In this document: positions 1 to 8,351 of the stretch, in pieces
How the letters are laid out: every line of letters begins with the position of its first letter
Numbering within the stretch: the stretch's first letter is position 1
Source: Paraburkholderia rhizosphaerae
GTDB taxonomy: Bacteria; Pseudomonadota; Gammaproteobacteria; Burkholderiales; Burkholderiaceae
Direction: 5' to 3'
DNA length: 64,000 bases
Assembly: GCF_004366595.1 (NCBI RefSeq)
Contig: NZ_SORE01000031.1
Coordinates: forward strand, 1 to 64,000
Notes under the pieces: generated by a model
Database searches by the model: none
What the model was told of the DNA's origin: nothing
The model's input: only the letters and a program-made list of their open reading frames with translations
Position numbers and translations under genes: made by a program

Positions 1-919
1 AGCGAACTCGCGCATCTCGTCTTGCGCTACGAAAGCGAGTGGGGCGGCAACATGGCGCGTTGGGAAGCGATCACGCCGCTGATGCGCAATGCGCGCGAGA
101 ACTGGGAATGCGAACTGCAGCGAGTCAAAAAGCTGCAGTGGTGGGATCAGGAAGGGCAAGGTCGATGGCTTTCCGGATAGTCCGGTGGTGCATCACATTC
201 ATCCGGTTGCGCTGGTGGGGAATTTTGCAGCCTGGAAGGCGATTGATATCGACATGTTCGTCCGCCTTTACAAGCCTGCCCATAGTGTCGATTTCGGATG
301 GTATAGCAAGGAGAACAGCCCGAAGAGCAAGTTACCGCCGCTGTCGAAAAAATCCGAAGAGAACCTCCGAGCTTTATTGCACTGGATCAATGAGCTGTAT
401 TTGTCCTGTCATCGGGATTCCAAGATCGAATACATCGCTTATATGTTGGCCACAGCGCGCGTGGAAGCTTATGATTTTCAAGCGGGAGCATTCTTTGGAC
501 CCATTTCTGAAATTATCTCGTATGAGACGGCGGAGCACCAATACGGATGCGGGCCCACAGCCGCAGCACCCGATAGAGCGCGAAACTTCGGCAACACAGC
601 GATTGGGGATGGGCACAAATATAGGGGGCGCGGGTTAGTACAAATTACATGGAAAATCAACTACGAAAGGTTCTCGAAAATAACAGGCGTGGATCTTGTG
701 GCTAATCCCGATGCAGCACTCGATTGGAAGAATGCGACTTCAATCATGATCGAAGGTATGTTGACGGGCGCATTCACCGGGAAAAAACTCGCCGATTTCA
801 TGTTTATCAATAATTTTGATTACAAGAACGCGCGAAAAATAATTAATGGGATAGACAAAAACATAATTCTCGCTGAATACGCGGAAAAATTCGCGATAAT
901 CTTGAGGCGATGCATATGA
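1..919 (+). pseudogene. Frameshifted GH19 (chitinase/lysozyme-like) protein, 3' part
   Basis: The 5' end lies outside the window. Frame 1 is open from base 1 and reads ...LRYESEWGGNMARWEAI..., then QRVKKLQWWDQ, and stops at 178-180. Frame 2 takes over near base 150 with GKVDGFPDSPVVHHIHPV and runs to the stop at 917-919. Joining QWWD to GKVDGFPDSP gives the usual continuous order of this effector family, and a 2-nt loss near 148-154 would explain the switch. The C-terminal half carries the GH19 signature KYRGRGLVQITW and a preceding ATARVEAYDF helix. GH19-type proteins with this HHIHP linker are commonly type VI secretion effectors that cut peptidoglycan; that role is family knowledge. The region from about 600 on is more AT-rich than its neighbours, suggesting transfer. 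A sequencing error is the alternative to a true frameshift. Confidence 0.62.
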
Positions 920-1830
920 AGACACTCTTATGCGCGCTGCTCGTTACATACGCCTCGTTGGCAAATGCGGGCGTCTACTGCGACCATCAGAACCCTGATT
1001 GCAATCTGTATATTGACAGCAACGGCGTGCTCCACGATCGACTTCAAGCGGGTAAGATTGTCTCAGGCAAAATTGGCGACGAAGGAATACTGGCGAACGT
1101 ATCAATCATCAAGTACCAAAATGGCTACGCAATTATTCGTGAAAGTTTCACAAATGATCGGGTGACGCTGGTCGTTCCGCTAAAGTGGAATGGCGGAGAT
1201 TGGATGTACGACACTGCGTACATGTTTGGACTTTCAGTCACGGATTCGTCAAGTGCCATTGGGAAACGATGGTATGGGAAGAAAATAAAACTCCACATGT
1301 CGCGTATCGACGGACAAATCTGGGAGCGCCTTTATGGTGAATTTTCAATTGCCCGCCCCTCACCTACAGTCCTATCTCAATGGCCAAATCCATTTTTAAA
1401 AATTTCAACTGTTAACGGAAAACGTAAGGGCGAAATATGTGCTTTACCTCGTGCCGATCGAATGGATAATTTGGCGGTTGAATCCATTGCTTGTCGTCGT
1501 TTTTCCAAACTCTCCGACCATGCTCAGTATGAATTTTCGGGTGTGTTAGGAAAGTATCCAATATCAAGCATGATCATAGAACGTCAGGGGAATGCTTTGT
1601 CAGGATGTTTCCGATATGCACCACACGCGGACACCTGTATTGAACTTCGTGGTGAGATTTACGAGGATCAATTCATTTCGCTGAGGGAGTTCGCCGGTCA
1701 AGGTGGCTGTGTGTCAGGCACGTTCCGCGGACGCCTAAGTCACGGTGGCCTTTCTGGCCGATGGGAATCGAGCGACAGTGCAAAGGCATTTCAATTCAAT
1801 CTGCTATTGCAGGGATTTCCGGATGACTGA
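916..1830 (+). CDS. Secreted hypothetical protein, candidate immunity partner of the GH19 protein
   Basis: The start chosen is the ATG at 916, which overlaps the stop of the upstream gene as ATGA; an in-frame ATG at 910 is also possible. The first ~20 residues (MKTLLCALLVTYASLANAG) form a clear signal peptide ending in ANA|G, so the 304-residue product should be periplasmic or secreted. There are several cysteine pairs, for example near VYCDHQNPDCN and GGCVSGTF. I recognise no domain. Translational coupling to a cell-wall hydrolase and a periplasmic destination fit an immunity protein, but that is inference. Codon use is as AT-rich as the 3' end of the upstream gene, so the two probably arrived together. 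Confidence 0.7.
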   Translation: MKTLLCALLVTYASLANAGVYCDHQNPDCNLYIDSNGVLHDRLQAGKIVSGKIGDEGILANVSIIKYQNGYAIIRESFTNDRVTLVVPLKWNGGDWMYDTAYMFGLSVTDSSSAIGKRWYGKKIKLHMSRIDGQIWERLYGEFSIARPSPTVLSQWPNPFLKISTVNGKRKGEICALPRADRMDNLAVESIACRRFSKLSDHAQYEFSGVLGKYPISSMIIERQGNALSGCFRYAPHADTCIELRGEIYEDQFISLREFAGQGGCVSGTFRGRLSHGGLSGRWESSDSAKAFQFNLLLQGFPDD

Positions 1831-1927
1831 AACTTTGCGAATACGTCCGGCAGCCAATGTCCTTTCGTACATCGGCAACTCATATCCGCCACTTTTCCTG
1901 GCAAAGTTACATTAAGCAGAGGTCGAA

Positions 1928-2572
1928 ATGAACCCGACACGAACACCACACAGCAACCCGCACGCCCCATACTTCTCACTCATCCCAACCTATGTCCTCG
2001 CGCGCCCCGGCGAGAACGGAGCATACCAGGTTGCCGGTGATGGCGACGAAAACGCCGCCTCCGTCGGCTGCTACATTTCTCCGATCCATGCGTTGATCGA
2101 AGCCGAATATAACGCGCTTCTCGGCAGGCGGTATGACGTAGCACACGCGGGCTCGATCGACCCGCAGGTGTTTCGCACCGCGGATGGAAAAGGACTCACC
2201 GCAAATCTTCGTCTAGGGTGGCCAGTCCTTGACGGGCGAATTCTTTTGCGCGAGAACGGCGGTCTAGCCGCATGCTCACGCCGCATGGTTCACCGCACAG
2301 ATGCTTCAAGTCCGCCTCCGTGCTTCGAGATCGATCAGGAGGCGCTTGATCAGCTTGACGAGATTCACGAACGCGCGGGTCTATTCGCATGGCGCGAAGC
2401 ACATCGCGACGTGACGAAATGGAGTTCGCGGCGCGTGAACGAGGTGGTGACGCGTGCGGTCGCATCGATGACGGTGACCGTCGGGGATATCTCGCTATCC
2501 GAAGAAATTGCGCTCTTCGATCCCGAGTTCGAACAGTGGCACATTGTGCCGTTCGCGGACCTGATGCGCTAA
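1928..2572 (+). CDS. Hypothetical protein, 214 aa
   Basis: Begins with ATG preceded by a purine stretch (agaggtcgaa). It has no signal peptide or membrane segment and is acidic in its C-terminal third (EIHERAGLF...DPEFEQWHIVPF). No family recognised. Same orientation as the GH19/secreted-protein pair, about 100 bp downstream, so it may belong to that accessory module. It converges with the minus-strand gene that follows; the two stop codons overlap by 4 bp (2569-2572). Confidence 0.65.
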   Translation: MNPTRTPHSNPHAPYFSLIPTYVLARPGENGAYQVAGDGDENAASVGCYISPIHALIEAEYNALLGRRYDVAHAGSIDPQVFRTADGKGLTANLRLGWPVLDGRILLRENGGLAACSRRMVHRTDASSPPPCFEIDQEALDQLDEIHERAGLFAWREAHRDVTKWSSRRVNEVVTRAVASMTVTVGDISLSEEIALFDPEFEQWHIVPFADLMR

Positions 2573-3102
2573 ATAAATCGACCCACGCCAATCTTCCTCA
2601 ACCACGGCACCGCATGCCACCCATACCACCCATGCGCCGAAAAATGCACAACAACAAACCACGCGCTGACCCACGACGCTCCAACAACCAGCACATCGCA
2701 ACGCCCGCTATTCCACCAGTTCAATGAATGCCGCCCGGCAATCCACGGCACGCCAAGCGGATTCGGCCAGTCCGCGAGCAGATGCATCACGCCGCCGCAT
2801 GCGAACCCGAGCAGCGGCGCAGCAAGCGCATCATGCCCGAGCCACCGATACGCCCCGGCAAGCAACACAATCCAGCCAACACCCCAATGCGTTGCGGTGC
2901 GATGCGTAATCCACAAGCGGCGTTTGCGCGACCACCACGCCACTTCAAGCCAATCCGGTGCCGTGCTACCCGCGACCCCAGCGGCAAACGCCGCGACAAT
3001 CCACACGTGATAAGGCCCAACCGCACCCGAATGTGCGACCAGCGCTGCCGCGATCACGCCAGCAGCCCAACCGGTCGCATGATGAGCAGCCGTCGATGCC
3101 AC
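2569..3102 (-). CDS. YdjM/DUF457-type membrane-bound metal-dependent hydrolase-like protein
   Basis: A 177-residue protein with several hydrophobic segments. The motif pattern is that of the YdjM (LexA-regulated membrane hydrolase-like) family: STAAHHATGWAAG near the start, APDWLEV, THRTATHWG, and HLLADWPNPLGVPWI with HSLNWWNSG. The conserved His and Asp are those proposed to bind metal. The start is the GTG at 3102, whose G is shared with the TAG stop of the upstream lipoprotein, so translation is likely coupled. A much longer upstream reading in the same frame overlaps the lipoprotein gene and is rejected. Substrate unknown in this family. Confidence 0.75.
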   Translation of the reverse strand: MASTAAHHATGWAAGVIAAALVAHSGAVGPYHVWIVAAFAAGVAGSTAPDWLEVAWWSRKRRLWITHRTATHWGVGWIVLLAGAYRWLGHDALAAPLLGFACGGVMHLLADWPNPLGVPWIAGRHSLNWWNSGRCDVLVVGASWVSAWFVVVHFSAHGWYGWHAVPWLRKIGVGRFI

Positions 3103-3440
3103 TACGTGGTACAGCGCGCGATCGCGAAACGCAGTTGCTCTTCCGGTGGATCTTCCGACGCGCCACGCACCACCTTCACCACCGTCGCGCCTCGGGACGG
3201 CGTTAGCGTGATGAAATATGACGCGTTCGACGAAGACCCGATCGTCAGTTCGGTCGAGCCATTGTTCTTCGACGCATGCACGCGCGAAAGCCGGCTGTCG
3301 AGACAGCGCGCAATATCCGAACTCGTGCGAGCAGATGATACATAGACCATCGGTTCCGAACCCGCGCCCGATTCGGGACCGCGAGACGAACCGCATGCGG
3401 CAAGAAACACGAGAGGCGCGAGGGTTAAAAGTTTTTTCAT
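3102..3440 (-). CDS. Small lipoprotein, 112 aa
   Basis: Starts at MKKLLTLAPLVFLAACGSS, a short type II signal peptide with lipobox LAAC, so it should be lipidated at the cysteine around residue 16. The rest is a small soluble domain (YFITLTPSRGATVVKVVRG) of no recognised family. The longer reading that begins at 3557 lacks any coding look before this Met. It forms a two-gene operon with the membrane protein that starts at its stop codon. Confidence 0.75.
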   Translation of the reverse strand: MKKLLTLAPLVFLAACGSSRGPESGAGSEPMVYVSSARTSSDIARCLDSRLSRVHASKNNGSTELTIGSSSNASYFITLTPSRGATVVKVVRGASEDPPEEQLRFAIARCTT

Positions 3441-3607
3441 CGTACGACTCGCCAGAATGCGTGTGCCGGCATCGACAACCGCAGGCACAGCGCGTTGACA
3501 CGTGCGAAGCGTTTCACTTCGCGCTGCAAAAGCAACGCGATTGTCACACGCGATCAAGGCGACCGGTTAGGTGGTTTACATTCCGTAACCGCTGAGCGGT
3601 GTTGACA

Positions 3608-3648
3608 CAAAAAAACGCGCACGTCGGAAAGACGCGCGCGTTTCTCGA
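3608..3648 (-). terminator. Intrinsic terminator downstream of the porin
   Basis: Arms 3613-3620 (AAACGCGC) and 3636-3643 (GCGCGTTT) pair. Read on the minus strand the stem is followed by a run of T residues (A-run 3609-3615 on the plus strand). It lies about 110 bp beyond the porin stop and fits its transcript. The rest of 3441-3754 shows no gene. Confidence 0.7.
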
Positions 3649-3754
3649 AACGAAGCACAATGGGCGATCTGTGATCAGTTCAATTTCATGCTGCTTTCAA
3701 TCGAACTTCACACCACCTTCATCAGCCGCGCGCACTGCGCAATCGTGTTGACGC

Positions 3755-4906
3755 TTAGAAGCGGTGACGCAGACCCACCGCAGCGGCGACCTGATTGCCG
3801 GTCGACGACGGCTCGAGCGTGTTGATCGTCGCGACATTCGAACCGAAGTTGCCGAACTCGCCCGACGCGTGTTGATACACACCTTCGAGGTACACGTCAG
3901 TGCGCTTGCTCAGCGAGTAGTCGGTCATCAGCGACACCGTATGCCACTTCGGATCGCCGTTGTTCGCCGTGCCCGTCACCTTGCCATCCGTGAACGTGTA
4001 CGCAGCATTGAGGCTCAACGCCGGCGTCAACGCATAGCGGCCGTTGATTTCATAGTTGTCCATATGCAGGTTCATACCGGTTACGCCTGCGAGCGGAATG
4101 CCACCGGCGTCGATACCTTGCACGCCATCCAGCTGCGTGTGCGTATAGACGAAGTTCGCGGTTGCCGGGCCGTACGTATAGCCGATACCCGCGCCGAACG
4201 TGCGTTGCAGATTCGACGCGATGTTCGCGTTGCCGTTCTGCACCGAAATCGCACCGCTCACGTTGCTGCCTGCGTTGTTCAACTGCAGGTACGATGCCGC
4301 GACGTTCAACGGACCATTGTTATACGAAGCGCCCGCACTCCATGCACGGTTCTGCGAGAAGCCGCCAGCCTGGTTCGAGAAGCCATACAGACCGCCGAAC
4401 TGGAAGCCGGCGTAGTTCGCGCTCGTATACTTCACAGAGTTCTGCACCGAGAACGAATTGTCGAGATTGTCGTTATCGAACGGGTGCGCCGCGAGGTTGT
4501 TGCCGTAGCCACCGCCCGCTTCCGACAGCGGCGCGAGATAGTCGACCATCGAGTCATACTGACGGCCGAGCGTCACGCTACCGTACTGATTGCTCTGCAA
4601 ACCGACGAATGCCTGACGGTTGAACAGGTTGTTGCTCTGCGAGAACTGACCGTTGTTCAGGTTGAAACCGCTTTCCAACGTGAAGATCGCATGCAGACCG
4701 CCGCCGAGATCTTCGTTGCCTTTCAGGCCGAAATACGTATTCGAGACGCTGCCACTCGACTGCTGCCAGTTGCTATGGCCTTGCTGATTGTTCGAGTAGA
4801 CCAGACCTGCGTCCAGCGTGCCATACAGCGTCACGCTGCTCTGCGCGTACACGGCCGGCGCGGCAAAAGCGCCGATGATGCTCGCAACGAAAACTGTTTT
4901 TTTCAT
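3755..4906 (-). CDS. General porin, outer membrane (Burkholderiales OmpC-like)
   Basis: A 383-residue trimeric-porin-type beta-barrel. It has a classic signal peptide (MKKTVFVASIIGAFAAPAVYAQ), a first strand SSVTLYGTLDAGLVYSNN, the NTYFGLKGNEDLGGGL turn found across Burkholderiales porins, GRQYDSMVDYL, and a C-terminal phenylalanine (VGLRHRF) required for barrel assembly. Start at 4906 is the Met of the signal peptide with GGAG upstream; the reading extended to 5038 is not supported. It should allow diffusion of small hydrophilic solutes. Transcribed alone, with a terminator downstream. Confidence 0.92.
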   Translation of the reverse strand: MKKTVFVASIIGAFAAPAVYAQSSVTLYGTLDAGLVYSNNQQGHSNWQQSSGSVSNTYFGLKGNEDLGGGLHAIFTLESGFNLNNGQFSQSNNLFNRQAFVGLQSNQYGSVTLGRQYDSMVDYLAPLSEAGGGYGNNLAAHPFDNDNLDNSFSVQNSVKYTSANYAGFQFGGLYGFSNQAGGFSQNRAWSAGASYNNGPLNVAASYLQLNNAGSNVSGAISVQNGNANIASNLQRTFGAGIGYTYGPATANFVYTHTQLDGVQGIDAGGIPLAGVTGMNLHMDNYEINGRYALTPALSLNAAYTFTDGKVTGTANNGDPKWHTVSLMTDYSLSKRTDVYLEGVYQHASGEFGNFGSNVATINTLEPSSTGNQVAAAVGLRHRF

Positions 4907-5472
4907 GGTTTGTAAACTCCGAGACAGTGCGTAGAGAATCGCGTTGAAACTGTGCATACCGCCGTTCCGCGCGGCCCACAGACGATCCGAGGCGAAGTTT
5001 ATTCTGCTTATTCCATGTCTTAACTGCGTATCGCGCAACAGTTCTTTCCGGAATTCGGAATGGCGCGGTTAATCGTCGTAAGTACGTTTAAACAAAGAGA
5101 AAATCTGTGGCAACGCTGACGATTCGAACGCGTGTCAACCTTCAGCTTGTTGCTCAAGCGCTACGTACGTGCTTTCCTGAAAGAGAAGTAATAATTCGAA
5201 AATTGGAAAGGCGGCAAATTATTCGCATGGTTTTTCGCAAAGAAGTTTTCCACCTTATGCGGTCGCTTATCGCTGCGATTGCGCATAGAATTGAACTGCC
5301 CCTTGACCAAGGGTGGTCTTTTTTATCTGTACTTTGTCACGCGGCTTTCGAGCCGCGTTTTTTTTGCGTGTTTGAATGGCATTATTTCGCAATACGCATT
5401 TGTTTCGTTATTGAAAGGCCATATTCGCAAATAACACGGCCTTTCAGAACGCGAAGTAATGCGGCTGGCAGA
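4907..5472. other. Long intergenic region upstream of the porin; possible small RNA
   Basis: A 566-bp stretch between the divergently placed porin start and the HIT gene stop. It has AT-rich segments (about 5085-5110 and 5190-5240) and two plus-strand terminators, although no plus-strand protein gene ends here. A plus-strand reading from 5107 to 5667 runs through the terminators and antisense to the HIT gene, so I do not call it. A 9-bp inverted repeat (5412-5420 with 5438-5446) lies just downstream of the HIT stop. Confidence 0.5.
5314..5367 (+). terminator. Tandem intrinsic terminators with no obvious gene upstream
   Basis: First hairpin: GACCA-AGGG-TGGTC followed by TTTTTT, ending about 5334. 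Second hairpin: CGCGGCT-TTCG-AGCCGCG (5340-5357) followed by a run of T. The tetraloop TTCG and the U-tracts make both convincing on the plus strand. They would end a transcript starting somewhere in 5000-5300. Confidence 0.75.
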
Positions 5473-5901
5473 TTACGCGTCAGTGGACAGCGCGGCCTTG
5501 ATCCGTTCGGCGAACTCCCGCAACTGCGTCATATCGGCGGCCACGGCGGCGTGCAACTTCAAATCGAGGCCCGCATGGCGAGGAATCACATGGAAGTGCA
5601 CGTGCGGTACGGTCTGGCCCGCGGCGCTGCCATTCAATTGCACGATCATCACGCCGGGCGGATTTAGCGCGGTCTTGACCGCGCGTGCGACTCTGCGCGC
5701 CGTGCGCATGCAAGCGGCTGCGCCTTCGGCCGATAGCTCGAACACTTCGGCAACCGGCTCTTTCGTGAGAATCAGTACGTGGCCATCGGCTTGCGGCATG
5801 ATGTCCATCAAGGCGACTGTGAAGTCGTCCTCATATACACGCAGCGACGGCAGTTCGCCGCGCAGGATGCGGGCAAAGGGATTTTGCGGATCGTATTCCA
5901 T
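5473..5901 (-). CDS. HIT family nucleotide-binding hydrolase
   Basis: A 142-residue histidine-triad protein with motif HVHFHVIPR near residue 99-107, preceded by the usual LNGSAAGQTVPH. N-terminal NPFARILRGELPS and VYEDDFTVALMDI are typical of the Hint/PKCI branch, which hydrolyses adenosine phosphoramidates and related nucleotide conjugates. Cytosolic, no signal. Stand-alone gene; the start is the ATG at 5901. Confidence 0.9.
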   Translation of the reverse strand: MEYDPQNPFARILRGELPSLRVYEDDFTVALMDIMPQADGHVLILTKEPVAEVFELSAEGAAACMRTARRVARAVKTALNPPGVMIVQLNGSAAGQTVPHVHFHVIPRHAGLDLKLHAAVAADMTQLREFAERIKAALSTDA

Positions 5902-6151
5902 CAGTCGGCCTCGAGAGGGGAGATAGGCGCGACGATTCTAGCTGACGAGCCGATCGCCATCACGTGACGCCGCGCTTCGATTGATCCGGCGAAGCACCAC
6001 GCAGCCTGCACGGTTTGTGCGCGGCGCGAAATAATCCACTTGCGGTCCGGGACTTAGCGCGCGTTTGCGCAGGTTCTCCACAGTCTTGTTCAGTGAACCT
6101 GTGGAAAAGCGCGCGAACCGGACGCGAGGCGGGCGCCTGCGTCGAACCTCG

Positions 6152-6586
6152 TCAGCGCCGCTTGCAGAAAATGGCCGTGATATGCGGCCCGACGTGATGC
6201 ACGATCGCGGCGCTGCCTGCCGCGGTGACGGCTGCCTGCACTTTCTCGACGCTGCCGAACACGACTGCGCCATACGCGGATTTCGCCAGCGGTTCGCCTT
6301 TGCCGCTCTTGAACAGCGGATCGTCCTGCTCGAAGCCGACGACCGCGAACGCGGTGAATCCGAAAGCCGTCAGCCGCTCGCCGCGCGCCGGCTGGAACGC
6401 GTTGATCGAGTTGCTTTCGACCCGCATCGGCTCCGGGTCGATCAGTTGCTGATTCGCGAGATCGCCGATGAACTGATGCGCGGATTCGCCGCAGGCGAGT
6501 GCCTCATCCAGTTCGGCCGCGTGCGAAGCGAGCGGCGCGGCTGCGGCAACGAGCGCCGCGAAAAAGAGCAAAAAAGAGCGTTTCAT
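6152..6586 (-). CDS. Secreted hypothetical protein, 144 aa
   Basis: Starts with MKRSFLLFFAALVAAAAPLASHAAE, a signal peptide with an Ala-rich cleavage region. The mature part is about 120 residues, ends in FCKRR and has two cysteines (ACGESAH near its start and the C-terminal FCKRR), which could form a disulfide. No domain recognised. The longer reading from 6640 adds only low-quality sequence. Transcribed divergently from the head-group operon that begins at 6787. Confidence 0.65.
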   Translation of the reverse strand: MKRSFLLFFAALVAAAAPLASHAAELDEALACGESAHQFIGDLANQQLIDPEPMRVESNSINAFQPARGERLTAFGFTAFAVVGFEQDDPLFKSGKGEPLAKSAYGAVVFGSVEKVQAAVTAAGSAAIVHHVGPHITAIFCKRR

Positions 6587-6786
6587 GTTCTTGTCGAAGA
6601 CGCGCGGGGCGCGCGCCGTAGGGTGTGCTTCAGGTTGCAATTGCCTTGCGCGTTGGCCGACAGCCCGTCGCGCGTTTCACAACAATCTGGCAACAAACCC
6701 GGCACTGTAACGAGGTTTGCCAATCCCTGCTTCGCACGTAGTCAGTTTGATCCCGCCCAACCCGACAGTTTTCTGACAAACGCAGC

Positions 6787-7530
6787 ATGAAAATGCAATC
6801 CCGTATATATTGCCGGGTTATGACATCGAAAGACCACCCCTCTGTAACGCCGAGAAGCGTCCCGCTTCCCAGAATGTGGGATGCCAGGTTGGCGCGACGG
6901 CTCATCATGCCGCTCGTGAACACCCGAGTGACACCGAATCACCTCACCACCGTCCGCCTTCTGATCGGTCTGATCGGTGCGCTTTGTCTCGCGCGCGGCG
7001 GATATGGGTGGGTCAATCTCGGCGCGTTATTTATCGTTATCTCGAACTTCGTCGATCACACCGATGGCGAATTGGCACGCGTCAGCGGTAAGAGCAGCCG
7101 CATCGGTCATTTCTACGATCTCGCATCGGACGCACTCGTGACCGTGCTGCTGTTCGGCGGCCTCGGTTATGGCGTGCGGGTGGCAAGCGTGCGCGAATGG
7201 ATCGGCGTTGGCGTGTCGCCGTTTCTGCTCGGTTGCGTGGCGGGCATTGCGGTTGCGCTGATCTTCTTCCTGCGGATGCGAATCGAGGAAATGGAAGGCA
7301 AGGCGGGCACGAAGCAAGCATCGCTCGGCGGTTTCGAAACCGAGGACGTGTTGTATCTGTTGCCGCTCGTGACGCTGTTTAGCGGTGTGGCACCGTTTCT
7401 GATCGCCGCGTCGATTGGCGCGCCGCTGTTTGCGGCGTGGGTCGTGATCGATTATCGGCGCGTCGTGCGCCGCAGCCGTCCTCAGCCCGAAGCGAAGCAG
7501 GAAGCCAGTCAGATCTGGGTTAGCCGATGA
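6787..7530 (+). CDS. CDP-alcohol phosphatidyltransferase family protein
   Basis: About 247 residues with several membrane helices. The class signature is complete: DHTDGELAR, eight residues, then GHFYDLASD, matching DGxxARx8GxxxDxxxD. Enzymes of this class displace CMP from a CDP-linked alcohol or CDP-diacylglycerol with a second alcohol in the inner membrane. The start is uncertain: ATG at 6787, 6793 and 6820 are in frame and none has a strong ribosome site. The stop overlaps the start of the next gene by 4 bp (ATGA). The LicC-like nucleotidyltransferase three genes on could supply the CDP-activated substrate. Confidence 0.88.
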   Translation: MKMQSRIYCRVMTSKDHPSVTPRSVPLPRMWDARLARRLIMPLVNTRVTPNHLTTVRLLIGLIGALCLARGGYGWVNLGALFIVISNFVDHTDGELARVSGKSSRIGHFYDLASDALVTVLLFGGLGYGVRVASVREWIGVGVSPFLLGCVAGIAVALIFFLRMRIEEMEGKAGTKQASLGGFETEDVLYLLPLVTLFSGVAPFLIAASIGAPLFAAWVVIDYRRVVRRSRPQPEAKQEASQIWVSR

Positions 7531-8351
7531 GCACGTCAGCCGAACATTTAGTCGCCAAGCACGCTTCTTCTTATAACGCTGCCGGCTCGCCGCCGGCAGC
7601 GGTCGTTCCGGACCCCGATCAGGCGGTCGCGAGCCGGACCCGTACCTTCGACAACGCGCAGTTGCGCAAGCAGTTCGCCGACCAGGGCGCGTTCCTGTAC
7701 CTCGACGATTTCCTCGCACCCGAAGTCACCGCGCAATTAATCGCAAGCGCGCGCGGGCTGCTGGGCGAGGTCAACCGCAACTATCTGCCGGGCCACAAGC
7801 AGGGCGGCAGCGTGAGCCGTCATACGATCGACCGGCTTGCGCCGTTCATCGCCGACTTATACCGGTCGAAGGAACTGATCGGCTGGCTGGAGCAACTGAC
7901 CGGCGACAAACTGCTGGTGTCGCCGGCGGACGATCCGCATGCGTACGCGCTGTATTACTACACGCGCGCGGGCGACCATATCGGCTGGCACTATGACACG
8001 TCGTACTACGACGGCCGGAGGTATACGTTGCTGCTCGGCGTGATCGACGAATCGTCGTGCCGGCTCGACTACGAACTGCACACCCGCAACCCGGACGTGG
8101 CCGATGTGCCCGGTTCGGTGCAGATTCCGCCCGGCGGTCTCGTGTTTTTCGACGGCGACAAGCTGCGCCACCGCATCACGCCGGCGCGCGAAAACGAAAT
8201 GCGCGTGTCGCTGACCTTCGAATACGTGACCGATCCGAACATGCGGCCGTGGCGTCGCGTGATCTCGAACCTGAAAGACGCGATCGCGTATTTCGGTTTC
8301 CGCCAGGTATTCAGCCAGTTCGCGAAACGCAAAAGCCGGGAGCGCGCGTGA
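7527..8351 (+). CDS. Fe(II)/2-oxoglutarate-dependent oxygenase-like protein
   Basis: 274 residues. After a ~40-residue variable leader it has the double-stranded beta-helix elements FLYLDDFLAPEV, then GWHYDTSYYDGRRYT supplying the HxD iron ligands, and LRHRITPARENEMRVSLTFEY supplying the distal His and the Arg that usually holds 2-oxoglutarate. Probably hydroxylates a small molecule or lipid head group. Coupled by ATGA to the gene before and GTGA to the gene after, so it acts in the same pathway. Substrate not predictable. Confidence 0.8.
   Translation: MSTSAEHLVAKHASSYNAAGSPPAAVVPDPDQAVASRTRTFDNAQLRKQFADQGAFLYLDDFLAPEVTAQLIASARGLLGEVNRNYLPGHKQGGSVSRHTIDRLAPFIADLYRSKELIGWLEQLTGDKLLVSPADDPHAYALYYYTRAGDHIGWHYDTSYYDGRRYTLLLGVIDESSCRLDYELHTRNPDVADVPGSVQIPPGGLVFFDGDKLRHRITPARENEMRVSLTFEYVTDPNMRPWRRVISNLKDAIAYFGFRQVFSQFAKRKSRERA

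Noticed and set aside
2569..3501. Long form (310 aa) of the YdjM-like gene
   Set aside because: The first ~130 residues overlap the lipoprotein gene and have no family features; the GTG at 3102 fits the overlap with the lipoprotein stop.
5107..5667. 186-residue plus-strand reading
   Set aside because: It runs through two strong terminators and is antisense to the HIT gene; no motif or ribosome site.
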